Assembly: GCF_009674535.1 (NCBI RefSeq)
Contig: NZ_WKJK01000001.1
Location: 248,001 to 312,000, forward strand
DNA: 64,000 bases
Source: Duganella guangzhouensis
Lineage (GTDB): Bacteria; Pseudomonadota; Gammaproteobacteria; Burkholderiales; Burkholderiaceae_D
Reading direction: 5' to 3'
Of the stretch, positions 1 to 9,039 are shown in pieces (positions within the stretch are counted from its first letter, which is position 1; each line of letters begins with the position of its first letter). The translations under genes and the position numbers were made by a program. The notes under the pieces were generated by a model. That model was not told the DNA's origin. It worked only from the letters and a program-made list of their open reading frames with translations, and ran no database searches.

Positions 1-673
1 CAGTGACGAGCCGCTGGTGCGCATCGGCGTGGTCGATGGCGCCGGCGAAATGGTGGAGTGGAATGACGTGCAGGTCGGGAAGATGAGCGTGTCGTCACAC
101 TGGAACCGCCCGCAGGGCAGTCAGCAGGCGCTGTTCACCTATACCAATGCGGATGAGGTGGAGCTGCTGGTGAACGGAAAATCGCTGGGCCGCCAGCCGA
201 ATCCGCGCGGCGAGCCTTTGCGCCGCAATATCATTTACTGGAAGGGCATCGCGTACGGCGACGGCGGCAGCGTGACGGCGGTGGCGTACACCGGTGGCAG
301 GGAAGTGGCGCGCCATGAGTTGCGCACCACCGGCAAGGCGGTGGCGCTGAAGCTGGAGACGGAAACCACGCAATGGCGCGCGGATGGCATGGATCTGCAG
401 TATCTGAAGATCCGGCTGGTGGACAAGAGCGGCCAGGTGGTGCCGCTAGGCGAGGATGAGCTGAAGCTGGAGGTCAGCGGCGCGGCGCGCTTGCTGGCGC
501 TGGACGACGGCAATCATTCGACCGACGCGCTGTACACCGGCACCAGTATCCGCATGCACAATGGCTTTGCCATGGCGATCCTGCGCTCCGGCCGCGAACC
601 GGGCACGGTGACCGTCAAGGTGACGGCGGCCGGCGTGAAGGGCGGGGCGGTGGCGCTGAAGACGGTGCGTTAG
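1..673 (+). CDS. GH2-family glycoside hydrolase (beta-galactosidase-like), C-terminal part
   Basis: The reading frame is open from base 2 and the true start lies upstream of the window, so only about the last 223 residues are seen. The motif SSHWNRPQG followed by [16 protein letters not shown] is characteristic of the DUF4982/immunoglobulin-like domain after the TIM barrel of GH2 beta-galactosidases and beta-glucuronidases. The barrel and its two catalytic glutamates are outside the window. The rest is beta-rich and ends in a second Ig-like domain. Family enzymes remove terminal galactose or related sugars, which fits side-chain trimming in the adjoining pectin locus. The stop codon overlaps the stop of the convergent downstream gene by three bases. 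Substrate is not determinable from this fragment. Confidence 0.85.
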   Translation, partial: SDEPLVRIGVVDGAGEMVEWNDVQVGKMSVSSHWNRPQGSQQALFTYTNADEVELLVNGKSLGRQPNPRGEPLRRNIIYWKGIAYGDGGSVTAVAYTGGREVARHELRTTGKAVALKLETETTQWRADGMDLQYLKIRLVDKSGQVVPLGEDELKLEVSGAARLLALDDGNHSTDALYTGTSIRMHNGFAMAILRSGREPGTVTVKVTAAGVKGGAVALKTVR

Positions 674-1941
674 CGCGCTGTCTGGGTGCGTTGCAGACGG
701 GCGGCGAAGTCGCGCAGGAAGTCGGCGCGCCAGCGGCTGATGCTGCGCGCGCCCTGATTCGGTCCATCGCTCAGTTGCGGCGCCGGATCGTCGGTCCACC
801 AGTTCGGGTACTTCGTTGATGGCGGCTGGCCCGGCGCCGGCATGACGGAGGTGAAGCCGCCGCTCTGGCCATCCAGCCCCGGATGGTTGCTGCGGATGCG
901 GTAACTCCACACCTTGGCCTCCTTGGGGGAGAACAGGAAGTGCCAGGCGCCGTCCGCGTGCTGATAGCCGGTGAATTCCTGGCCGTCGACCACCAGCATC
1001 GCGCGCGGCTCGGCTGGCGCCGCGCCGACAGGCCGGTACACCAGGTCGACCACCGCAAAGGTCTCCACCACATCCGCTTGCGATGGCGGCTGGGTGAAGG
1101 TGATGCGCGGCCGGTCCCAGGCCCGCACGAATTGTCCGCCCCAGCCGCCGGCCTCGGGCCGCTCCGGCGTCGGCCCTAGCAAATAGGTCAGCGATGGCGT
1201 ATCGCCCATCTTGACCTGTGGCGCGATGCCGGCGAAGTAGTCGCCCAGCGCGCCCACGCCCTTGACGTGCCGGTCGACGAAACTGCGGTTCCCCAGATCA
1301 CCCGACTGATCGCCACCGCTGAACCAGCCGCGATAGGTCGAATTGTTCTCGATGACCCACAAGTCCGGATGTTCACGGGTGATATAGTCGTACGCGTTGA
1401 CCGACCATTTCTTGTTCGGCCCTCCAATCATATAGACGCGCAGCTTGCCTTTGATGGACGGATCGTCGTGCAGCGCCTGTGCCAGATCTTCAAAACCGCC
1501 CCACAACAGCACCCACAGCGGGCGCGGATCGTCGCGCCGCGCGCATTCGATGATCCAGTTGGATCCTTCTGTGGACTGGCCCCAGCCCTGCGGCCCGGCC
1601 AGATCGGAGCCGCCCTGTTTGGCGATGGCGCGCAGCCGGTCTGGCGCGGGATAGCGCTCGGACCAGGTGCGTAGCTTGGCGTAGTCTTTTTCGTAGACGT
1701 CGATGATGGATAGCAGATGGCGCTTGCGGTTGCGGCCTTCACCCCATGGCGATGCGATCAGTCCTTCCAGCGCCACCATGTCGGCATACACCAGCAGGTG
1801 AACCAACGACTGAAAATCGTCAAAGTCGGTGCCGCCGATGTCGGTGGAGACGATCACGCGCGGACGGGTGTCGTTGGCGGCGAAGGAAGGATGGCTCAGG
1901 GGCAGGGCCAGGGCAAGCGTCAGCAGGTCGCGTCGGTTCAT
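670..1941 (-). CDS. DUF1593 nucleoside-hydrolase-like exported protein
   Basis: This 423-residue protein begins with an RR-containing signal peptide ([21 protein letters not shown]), possibly Tat type. The mature N-terminus has [14 protein letters not shown], the Asp-rich motif of the inosine/uridine nucleoside hydrolase fold as found in DUF1593 proteins. A C-terminal beta domain (about residues 290-390) resembles the Ig-like module of that family. DUF1593 proteins are common in polysaccharide loci and may act on a glycosidic bond, but the substrate is not established. The gene is convergent with the GH2 gene and divergent from the GH106 operon, sharing an intergenic region of about 140 bases with it. 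Exact activity is unknown; the family call is firm. Confidence 0.85.
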   Translation of the reverse strand: MNRRDLLTLALALPLSHPSFAANDTRPRVIVSTDIGGTDFDDFQSLVHLLVYADMVALEGLIASPWGEGRNRKRHLLSIIDVYEKDYAKLRTWSERYPAPDRLRAIAKQGGSDLAGPQGWGQSTEGSNWIIECARRDDPRPLWVLLWGGFEDLAQALHDDPSIKGKLRVYMIGGPNKKWSVNAYDYITREHPDLWVIENNSTYRGWFSGGDQSGDLGNRSFVDRHVKGVGALGDYFAGIAPQVKMGDTPSLTYLLGPTPERPEAGGWGGQFVRAWDRPRITFTQPPSQADVVETFAVVDLVYRPVGAAPAEPRAMLVVDGQEFTGYQHADGAWHFLFSPKEAKVWSYRIRSNHPGLDGQSGGFTSVMPAPGQPPSTKYPNWWTDDPAPQLSDGPNQGARSISRWRADFLRDFAARLQRTQTAR

Positions 1942-2022
1942 GTATCGTGTCCCGGGTGGTTTTTGTTATGGTCTATCATGGGCCGGACGGATGGCAATCA
2001 CCTGTCTGATTATTTGGGGTTT

Positions 2023-2040
2023 CGATCAACTGGTTGATCG
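2023..2040. promoter_or_regulatory. Perfect 18-bp palindrome upstream of the GH106 operon
   Basis: CGATCAACTGGTTGATCG is a perfect inverted repeat (8-base arms, 2-base spacer). It lies 43 bases before the GH106 start codon, in the region shared with the divergent DUF1593 gene. Position and symmetry suit a dimeric repressor controlling one or both transcripts. The regulator is not identified. Confidence 0.6.
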
Positions 2041-2083
2041 TCGGATGATTGACACTGCCGGTCCAGTGAATTCTACTCTCGGG

Positions 2084-4981
2084 ATGAATAAAAAATACCT
2101 GTGGCTGTTACTGTGTGTGACGGCGGGCGCCCATGCGGCGTCGGACGGCGTGACGCACTATTCCACGGTGACGGAGGTGCAGCGGCATCTCGCGTCGCCG
2201 CCCGACGATGCGCGGCCGATGGTGCGCTGGTGGTGGTTTGGCCCGGCGGTGGTCAAACCGCAGCTGGAGCGCGAGATGCTGGCCATGAAGCAGGGCGGCT
2301 TTGGCGGCTTCGAGATCCAGCCGGTGTATCCGATGGAGCTGGACGATCCAGCGCGCGGCATCCGCAATCTTCCTTATTTATCTCCCGATTTCCTTGATGC
2401 TGTCAGTTTCGTTAACCGCAAGGCGCATGACTACAAGCTGCGTGTCGATATGACGCTGGCCAGCGGCTGGCCGTATGGCGGGCCGAATGTGCCGGTGACC
2501 GAGGCGGCCAGCCGCTTGCGCGTGGCGCCGGTGGATCTGCCGGCGGGCGCGGACGCGGTGGCGCTGCCGGCAATCGGCAGTGGCGAGAAGCTGGTGGCGA
2601 CGTTTGTCGGCGCCGGCGATGCCAAGCAGTTCGATGCGACCCGGCTGGCGTTGACGGAGCTGCCGTCCAAGGATGGACGCGCGCGGGTGGCGCCGGCGGC
2701 CGAGAAGCGGGTGGTGGTGTTTTACATCGCCAGCCGCACCGGCCAGCAGGTCAAGCGCGCGGCGCTGGGCGCTGAGGGTTTTGTGCTGGACCATCTGAGC
2801 CGCAAGGCGATCGATCATCATCTGTCGACGGTGGCGGAGCCGCTGATGAAAGCCTTTGGCAAGCAGCCGCCGTATGCGGTGTTTTCGGATAGTCTGGAGG
2901 TGTACAACACTGACTGGACGGACGATTTTTTGGCCGAGTTCCAGCGCCGGCGTGGCTATGATCTGAAGCCGTATCTGCCGGTGGTGTACAGCGGCCAGGG
3001 GCCGGACGCTGGCGCGCTGCGGCGCGATTGGGCCTTGACGCAGACGGAGTTGGTCAACGAGCGTTATCTGACGCCGGTTGACGACTGGGCGAAGAAGCAC
3101 AATACGCGCTTCCGTTCGCAGACCTATGGCGAGCCGGCGGTGTCCTTGTCGAGCAACCGGCTGGTGGCGCTGCCCGAGGGCGAGGGACCACAGTTCCGCG
3201 AGTTTTCGTTTACGCGGCTGGCGACATCGGCGGGGCATCTGTATGGACGTAATGTGATTTCGGCCGAGACCTGGACCTGGTTGAATTCTCCCGCCTTCAG
3301 CGCGACGCCGCTGGATATGAAGGTGGAGGCGGACCGCATGCTGCTGCAGGGCGTGAATCTGTTCATCGGTCACGGTTGGCCATACACGCCGCCGGGTGCG
3401 CAGGAGCCGGGCTATGCGTTTTATGCGGCGGCGGTGTTCAACAATCATCAGCCGTGGTGGAATGTGATGCCGGATGTGACGGCGTACTTGCAGCGCACCA
3501 GTTATCTGCTGCGTCAGGGCGAGCCGGCCAATGATGTGGCGCTGCTGCTGCCGAATGATGATGTGTATGCGGAGTCGCAGCCGGCCAAGGTGTCGTTGTC
3601 GGCGGAGATGCACAAGCATGTGACGCCGGAGATCATGACGCAGATTCTGGATGCTGGCCACAATGTCGATTTCCTCGATGCGGAGGCACTGCGCGACAGT
3701 GGCAAGCGCTATCCGTTGATCGTGCTGCCGCACGTGACGCGCATGGCGCCGGAGACGCTGGAGCTGCTGATCAAGCATGCTGGCGCCGGCGGCAAGGTGA
3801 TTGCGGTTGGCGGCAAGCCGTCGTTGGCGCCTGGTTTCCGCGATGCGGCGGCTGTGACGGCGCGGGTGCGGACGTTGAGCGAGCGTTTGTTTGCGCTGCC
3901 GGGCGTGCGGGTGGTGGAGGATGACGCGGCGCTTGGTGCGGCTGTGGGAGGGGCGGTGGCGCCGGATTTGCGCGTTTCGTCGCAGGCGTCGGCGGTGGGA
4001 TTCATCCGCAGGAAGCTGGCAGATGGGGATCTCTATTTCATCGCCAATACCAGCAATCGCGAAGTGCGCACTACCGTTAGCGTGGCGGCACGCCGCGCCC
4101 ACGCGGCCTGGTGGAATCCTCATGATGGCACCACCACGCCGATCAGCCGGACCGCCAGCGCACTGTCATCTTCGGCGCCGGAACAAGCAGCGCAGGCGCA
4201 GCCAGCAGCTGGCGTGGCGGTAGCGCCGGGAGCGGGAGCGGCGGCGGCGGCGGCGGCGGCCGGCGATAGCCTGGCGCTGGTCCTGTCGCCATACGAATCG
4301 CGCGTGCTCGTGCTGTCCGACAGCGCCCAGCTTGCACCCGCCATCGCCGCGCGCGCCGCCGCTGGGGGCACGCGAGTGGGGACGCCGGGCGGGCCGGGGG
4401 CGACGGATGCGCGCAGCGAGGCGACGCTGGTGGCGCTGGATGGCGGTTGGCAGCTCAGCTTCCCCGCTGCGGGCGGGACGCTGGCGCAGCCGCGCGCATT
4501 GTCTGCGCTGACGTCTTGGGCTGACGATCCGGCGACGCGCTACTATTCCGGCATCGGCGTCTACACCACCGACATCGCTCTGCAAGCCTCGCAGTTGACC
4601 GCCACGCGCATCAAGCTGGATTTCGGCGTCGGCACACCGCTGGACAGCACGCCCAAGGTACCAGCCGGGATGCGCGCCATGCTGGATAGCCCGATCCGCG
4701 AAGCGGCTGTCGTTTACGTCAACGGCCAGCGCGCCGGCGCGGTCTGGCATCCGCCGTACCAGGTCGACGTCACCAAGCTACTCAAGCCCGGAACCAACCG
4801 CATCGAGGTCCAGGTAGCCAATCTGTCGATCAACATGCTGGCTGGCCAGGAGCGCCCGGACTACCGTTTGTTGTCCGCCCGTTACGGCCAACGCTTCGTC
4901 CCGCAGGACACCCACCTGATCACCCCACGTCCATCCGGCATGCTCGGCCAGGTGCGGCTACTGACGGAGAACGCACAATGA
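2084..4981 (+). CDS. GH106 alpha-L-rhamnosidase
   Basis: The ATG at 2084 is preferred because it begins a clear Sec signal peptide (MNKKYLWLLLCVTAGAHA). An in-frame ATG at 1829 would add 85 residues with no plausible signal and would run through the promoter palindrome. The 965-residue protein starts its mature part with RPMVRWWWFGP (residues 45-54), the hallmark of GH106. It continues through the TIM-barrel region (for example YAVFSDSLEVYNTDW and SAETWTWLNSP). A GH2-like sugar-binding beta domain lies near residues 870-930 (YVNGQRAGAVWHPPYQVDV). GH106 enzymes cleave alpha-L-rhamnose from rhamnogalacturonan side chains or backbone. An Ala-rich low-complexity linker sits near residues 695-730. 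The stop overlaps the next start by four bases (ATGA). Confidence 0.92.
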   Translation: MNKKYLWLLLCVTAGAHAASDGVTHYSTVTEVQRHLASPPDDARPMVRWWWFGPAVVKPQLEREMLAMKQGGFGGFEIQPVYPMELDDPARGIRNLPYLSPDFLDAVSFVNRKAHDYKLRVDMTLASGWPYGGPNVPVTEAASRLRVAPVDLPAGADAVALPAIGSGEKLVATFVGAGDAKQFDATRLALTELPSKDGRARVAPAAEKRVVVFYIASRTGQQVKRAALGAEGFVLDHLSRKAIDHHLSTVAEPLMKAFGKQPPYAVFSDSLEVYNTDWTDDFLAEFQRRRGYDLKPYLPVVYSGQGPDAGALRRDWALTQTELVNERYLTPVDDWAKKHNTRFRSQTYGEPAVSLSSNRLVALPEGEGPQFREFSFTRLATSAGHLYGRNVISAETWTWLNSPAFSATPLDMKVEADRMLLQGVNLFIGHGWPYTPPGAQEPGYAFYAAAVFNNHQPWWNVMPDVTAYLQRTSYLLRQGEPANDVALLLPNDDVYAESQPAKVSLSAEMHKHVTPEIMTQILDAGHNVDFLDAEALRDSGKRYPLIVLPHVTRMAPETLELLIKHAGAGGKVIAVGGKPSLAPGFRDAAAVTARVRTLSERLFALPGVRVVEDDAALGAAVGGAVAPDLRVSSQASAVGFIRRKLADGDLYFIANTSNREVRTTVSVAARRAHAAWWNPHDGTTTPISRTASALSSSAPEQAAQAQPAAGVAVAPGAGAAAAAAAAGDSLALVLSPYESRVLVLSDSAQLAPAIAARAAAGGTRVGTPGGPGATDARSEATLVALDGGWQLSFPAAGGTLAQPRALSALTSWADDPATRYYSGIGVYTTDIALQASQLTATRIKLDFGVGTPLDSTPKVPAGMRAMLDSPIREAAVVYVNGQRAGAVWHPPYQVDVTKLLKPGTNRIEVQVANLSINMLAGQERPDYRLLSARYGQRFVPQDTHLITPRPSGMLGQVRLLTENAQ
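4238..4261 (+). repeat. GCG trinucleotide tract in the GH106 gene
   Basis: Seven consecutive GCG codons and one GCC encode eight alanines in the linker of the rhamnosidase. The unit is a codon, so slippage would change linker length without shifting the frame. Confidence 0.8.
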
Positions 4982-6423
4982 CCTTCATGTCTACATCCTG
5001 GCTGCGCCGCGCGGTGCTGGCCTGCGCGCTGCTGCTGGCAGGTGCCGTCTGCGCCAAAGACTTCGACGCCACACAGTTCGGTGCGCAAGGCGACGGCAAA
5101 ACCCTCAACACCGCCGCCATCCAGAAAGCCATCGACGCCGCAGCAGCCGAAGGCGGCACCGTCACTTTCAAACCCGGCACCTATCTGAGCGGGTCGATCT
5201 TCGTCAAAACCGGCGTCACGCTGAAAATCGACAAAGGTGTCACCATACTCGGCTCGCAACGGCTGCAGGATTATCCCGTGATGCCGACCCGCATCGCCGG
5301 CATCGAAATGCGCTGGCCGGCCGCGCTGGTCAACGTCTACGAACAAAACAAGGCCGCCATCACAGGCGAAGGCACCATAGACGGCGACGGCAAGGTATTT
5401 TGGGACAGCTACTGGTCGCTGCGCAAAACCTACGAACCTCGCGGCCTGCGCTGGGCCTCGGACTACGATGCCCAGCGTCCGCGCCTGATCCAGGTATTCA
5501 ATTCCAAAGACGTGAAAATCGGCGGCGGCCTGCTGTTGCGCCGCTCCGGCTTCTGGACGCTGCACATCTGCTACTCGACCGACATCACCGTCGACGGCGT
5601 GGTGATCCGCAATAACGAAGGCGCGCTCGGACCATCGACCGATGGCATCGACATCGATTCGTCGAAGAGAGTGCTGGTGCAGCATGCCGACATTGACGTC
5701 AACGACGACGCCCTGTGCCTGAAAGCCGGCCGCGACTCGGACGGCCAGCGCGTGGCCCGCAGCACCGAGGATGTCATCATCCGCGACTCCATCGTGCGCA
5801 CCGCCGCTGCTGGCGTCACCTTCGGCAGCGAAACCTCGGGCGGCTTCCGCAACATTGAGGCGTATAACATCACCACGCTGAAAGGCGTGCCAGTGGGGAT
5901 ATTGTTCAAGTCTGCCCACACGCGCGGCGGCTTCGGTGAGAACCTGCGCCTGCACGACTTCAAGATGATCGATACGCCGGTGGTCCTGCGCATCAATATG
6001 AACTGGAACCCCAGCTACAGCTACGCCAAAATTCCGGACGAGATCAAGGACTATCCACCGTACTGGAAGACGCTGTCCACGCCAGTACCACGCGAGAAGG
6101 GCATCGCCCACTTCCACGATGTCCGCATCTGGAATATTCACGCGCGCGGCGCCACAACGGCGTTTGAAGTCGATGGCTACTCCGAGGCGCCATTGAGCCG
6201 CTTCACGCTGGAAGGGCTGGATATCGAAGCCCAGAACGGCGGCCATATCTACGATGCCAAGGACTGGACCTTCACCGACGCACAGCTGAAGTTAGGCACG
6301 CCGGTGTCGCTGGAGGATAACCAGGGCGTGCGCGGCTTGCCGGCGGCGGCAGCGCAGCCCGGCCAACGCAAGCAGAAGCAGGATCCGAGCAAGAAGACCT
6401 TCGAAGAACAGGACAAGAGCTGA
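4978..6423 (+). CDS. GH28 family pectin hydrolase with non-canonical active site
   Basis: The 481-residue protein has a Sec signal peptide ending at AGAVCA-KD (about residue 23); a second ATG at 4987 is possible. FDATQFGAQGDGKTLNT is the usual GH28 N-terminus and parallel beta-helix repeats follow. The canonical NTD motif is STDGID (about 221) and the catalytic DD pair is NDDALC (about 242). The GHG histidine is replaced by AAGVTFGSE (about 277) and the RIK motif by ILFKS. These changes separate it from plain polygalacturonases and suggest a branched or rhamnogalacturonan-type substrate, which is inference. The C-terminus is charged and Lys-rich. It is second in the GH106 operon and ends one base before the GH105 gene. 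Confidence 0.9.
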   Translation: MTFMSTSWLRRAVLACALLLAGAVCAKDFDATQFGAQGDGKTLNTAAIQKAIDAAAAEGGTVTFKPGTYLSGSIFVKTGVTLKIDKGVTILGSQRLQDYPVMPTRIAGIEMRWPAALVNVYEQNKAAITGEGTIDGDGKVFWDSYWSLRKTYEPRGLRWASDYDAQRPRLIQVFNSKDVKIGGGLLLRRSGFWTLHICYSTDITVDGVVIRNNEGALGPSTDGIDIDSSKRVLVQHADIDVNDDALCLKAGRDSDGQRVARSTEDVIIRDSIVRTAAAGVTFGSETSGGFRNIEAYNITTLKGVPVGILFKSAHTRGGFGENLRLHDFKMIDTPVVLRINMNWNPSYSYAKIPDEIKDYPPYWKTLSTPVPREKGIAHFHDVRIWNIHARGATTAFEVDGYSEAPLSRFTLEGLDIEAQNGGHIYDAKDWTFTDAQLKLGTPVSLEDNQGVRGLPAAAAQPGQRKQKQDPSKKTFEEQDKS

Positions 6424-6424
6424 C

Positions 6425-7618
6425 ATGATGAGACTCAAACACCACTTGCTGCTGGCGGCCCTGGGCCTGGCCAGCGGGCTGCTGCACGCGCAGCAGCAGG
6501 GCTATCCGCTGCCGACGCCGACCATGCAGGCGATTATCGACAAGGACACCAGCCGCTTTTTCGGCGATGCCCCGGCCGATGCCGGCCCGCTGGCGACCGA
6601 TCTGTCGCCGGCGCTGACACCAGCGGCCATCGACAAGGTCACGCGCAAGGTCGCGGACTGGCAGCTGGAACGCACCATGCGTCATCTGGACAAGATCTGG
6701 ACTTCGGCGGTGCTGTTCACCGGCTTCATGGCCGCTTCCGAATCCACCGGCGATCCGAAGTATCGCGATGCGATGCTGACCATGGCCAATCAGTTCGAGT
6801 GGAAGCTGAACACGCCGTACCCGAATGCTGACAATATCGCGGTGGCACAGACCTATCTTGAGCTGTACTTCCAGGATCCCAAGCCGGAGCGCATCGCTGC
6901 CACCAAGGCGGAGCTGGATACGCTAATTAACCTGAACACGCTGCGGCCGGGCGATGAGCGCCAGCCGTGGTGGTGGTGCGATGCGCTGTTCATGGCGCCG
7001 CCAGTGTGGGTGAAGATGTACAAGGCCACGGGAGATCGCAAATATCTCGACTATGTGCACAAGCAGTGGCGCGTGACTTACGATCTGCTGTACGACCAAG
7101 ACGAGCATCTGTACGCGCGCGATGCCAGCTACAAAACTAAGCGTGAGGCCAATGGCCAGAAGATTTTCTGGTCGCGCGGCGAGGGCTGGGTGATGGGCGG
7201 GCTGGCGCGCACGCTGGACTACATCCCGGCGGATGATCCGCAGCGGCCGTTCTATATTCAGCAGTTGCAGCAGATGGCGGCGCGGATTGCAAAGATCCAA
7301 GGAGCGGATGGGCAGTGGCATGCGGGCCTGCTCGACCCTGCCACTTATCCGCTGCCGGAAACCTCGGGCGCTTCGCTGTTCGTGTTTGGCTTGGCGTACG
7401 GCGTCAACAAGGGCTATCTGGATGCGAAGGTCTACCGGCCGGTGATAGAGCGGGCCTGGGCCGGGCTGCTGAAGAATGTGTATGCGGATGGTCGCCTGGG
7501 CGGCATCCAGCAGACGGGGGCCGAGCCGGCGTTCTATCTGCCGTCGTCCAGCTATAACTACGGTGTGGGCGGCTTCCTGCTGGCGGCGTCGGAACTGAAG
7601 AAGATGGCCAAGCCATGA
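6425..7618 (+). CDS. GH105 unsaturated rhamnogalacturonyl / glucuronyl hydrolase
   Basis: The 397-residue protein has a signal peptide ending LHAQQQ and a full (alpha/alpha)6 barrel. Family motifs are visible: WWWCDALFMAPPVWVKMY, ARDASYKT, KIFWSRGEGWVMGGLAR, LPETSGASLFVFGLAYGVN and SSSYNYGVGGFLLAASE. The Asp in WCDALFMAPP is the expected catalytic residue of YteR/YesR-type enzymes. These hydrate the C4-C5 double bond of unsaturated uronic acids left by pectate or rhamnogalacturonan lyases and release the sugar. The signal peptide implies periplasmic action, whereas the Bacillus homologues are cytoplasmic. The stop overlaps the next start by four bases. Confidence 0.93.
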   Translation: MMRLKHHLLLAALGLASGLLHAQQQGYPLPTPTMQAIIDKDTSRFFGDAPADAGPLATDLSPALTPAAIDKVTRKVADWQLERTMRHLDKIWTSAVLFTGFMAASESTGDPKYRDAMLTMANQFEWKLNTPYPNADNIAVAQTYLELYFQDPKPERIAATKAELDTLINLNTLRPGDERQPWWWCDALFMAPPVWVKMYKATGDRKYLDYVHKQWRVTYDLLYDQDEHLYARDASYKTKREANGQKIFWSRGEGWVMGGLARTLDYIPADDPQRPFYIQQLQQMAARIAKIQGADGQWHAGLLDPATYPLPETSGASLFVFGLAYGVNKGYLDAKVYRPVIERAWAGLLKNVYADGRLGGIQQTGAEPAFYLPSSSYNYGVGGFLLAASELKKMAKP

Positions 7619-9039
7619 GCGCCAACGCCAAACGCCGCACACTGCTGCGCGCCACCGCCTTGCTGCCAGTGCTGTCCGGCTGCGCCACGCCGCCCGCCGC
7701 AAAGGAGGGCGGGATTGCGCAACAGACCATTCGCGTCAGCGCGCCGTTTGACATGCCGGCTATCCATGTGCCGGACTTCTCTGCCGCGCCGCGCTTCGAC
7801 ATTAAGAGCTATGGCGCCGTGGCGGGCGACAAGGTCCGCACCACGGCCGCCATCGCGCAAGCCATCGCCGCCGCGCATGCCGCTGGCGGTGGCCGTGTGG
7901 TGGTGCCGCGCGGGACGTGGCTGACCGGCGCGGTGCACCTGAAGAGCAACGTCAATCTGCACGTCGAAGAGGGCGCGCTGCTGCTGTTCTCCGAACACCC
8001 CAACGACTACCTGCCCGCCGTGCTGACGTCGTGGGAAGGGCTGGAGTGCTACAACTACTCGCCACTGATCTACGCCATCGATTGCGACAACGTGGCGCTG
8101 ACCGGCAAAGGCACACTGCAAGCCAAACTGGATATCTGGCGCATCTGGTACGCTCGCCCCAAGCCGCACATGGACGCCTTGGTCGCACTGTACAACCACG
8201 CGGTGCGCAACGTCCCGGTCGCGCAGCGCCAGATGACGGCCGGCGAAGCACATCTGCGTCCGCAGTTCGTGCAGTTCAACCGCTGCCGCAATGTGCTGAT
8301 AGAAGACATCAGCATCCGCGACAGCCCATTCTGGACCGTGCATCCCTACCTGTGCCAGGACGTGGTGATACGCCGCGTCGACATCCGCGCCCATGGCCAC
8401 AACAACGACGGCATCGATCCGGAGATGAGCCAGAACGTCTTGATTGAAGACTGCATATTCGATCAGGGTGACGACGCCATCTCGGTCAAATCCGGTCGAG
8501 AATTCGACGGCTGGCGGCTGGCCAGCCCAGTGAAAAACGTCGTCATCCGCAACTGCCGCATCAAGAACGGCCACCAACTGCTGGCGATCGGCAGCGAACT
8601 GTCGGGCGGGGTGGAGAATGTACTGGTCGAGAACTGCCACTTCGATCGCGGCAACGCCAGCGGCCCGATCGCCGGCACCACGCTGGTCGAGATCAACAAC
8701 ATCCTGTACGTGAAGACCAACGAGCGGCGTGGCGGCTATGTGCGCAACATCCACATGAAAAACGTCACGGCGACCAAAATCGCCGGCGGCGCGGTGTGCG
8801 TGGAAACCGATGTGCTGTACCAGTGGCGCAATCTGGTGCCGACCTACGAACGACGTCTGACGCCGATCGAGGGTTTGTATGTCAGCGACGTGAAGGTAGG
8901 CGAGGCGCGCTTCATCTGCCGCATCCAGGGCGATCCCGGCTTGCCGGTCAAAGAAGTTTCGCTGCGCAATGTGCGGGTGGAGACCGTGTGCGAACAGCCT
9001 GTCACGGTCATCAACACGCGGGGCTTCAGCAATACCTAG
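7615..9039 (+). CDS. GH28 polygalacturonase-like, predicted lipoprotein
   Basis: The 474-residue protein begins with RRTLLRATALLPVLSGCA: a twin arginine followed by a lipobox (LSGC), so it is probably a membrane-anchored, possibly Tat-exported, enzyme. The GH28 beta-helix is clear, with FDIKSYGAVAGDKVRTT at the start, NNDGIDPE (about 263), GDDAISVKSG (about 285) and NGHQLLAIGSE (about 317). The catalytic aspartates and the histidine are kept, but GHG reads GHQ and RIK is replaced by YVK ahead of RRGG. An exo-acting galacturonidase is the likeliest role. It is the last gene of the GH106-GH28-GH105-GH28 operon. Its stop overlaps the stop of the convergent lyase gene. Confidence 0.92.
   Translation: MSANAKRRTLLRATALLPVLSGCATPPAAKEGGIAQQTIRVSAPFDMPAIHVPDFSAAPRFDIKSYGAVAGDKVRTTAAIAQAIAAAHAAGGGRVVVPRGTWLTGAVHLKSNVNLHVEEGALLLFSEHPNDYLPAVLTSWEGLECYNYSPLIYAIDCDNVALTGKGTLQAKLDIWRIWYARPKPHMDALVALYNHAVRNVPVAQRQMTAGEAHLRPQFVQFNRCRNVLIEDISIRDSPFWTVHPYLCQDVVIRRVDIRAHGHNNDGIDPEMSQNVLIEDCIFDQGDDAISVKSGREFDGWRLASPVKNVVIRNCRIKNGHQLLAIGSELSGGVENVLVENCHFDRGNASGPIAGTTLVEINNILYVKTNERRGGYVRNIHMKNVTATKIAGGAVCVETDVLYQWRNLVPTYERRLTPIEGLYVSDVKVGEARFICRIQGDPGLPVKEVSLRNVRVETVCEQPVTVINTRGFSNT

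Noticed and set aside
1829..2083. Upstream ATG extending the GH106 protein by 85 residues
   Set aside because: The added part has no signal peptide and would place the perfect operator-like palindrome inside the coding sequence.
2378..4123. Long open frame of about 580 codons on the minus strand inside the GH106 gene
   Set aside because: It is rich in His, Arg and Gln with no recognisable motif, which is typical of antisense frames in GC-rich genes; the plus-strand GH106 signature is unambiguous.
4238..4261. Phase-variable repeat
   Set aside because: The GCG unit is three bases, so slippage cannot switch the gene off; it only lengthens or shortens an alanine linker.
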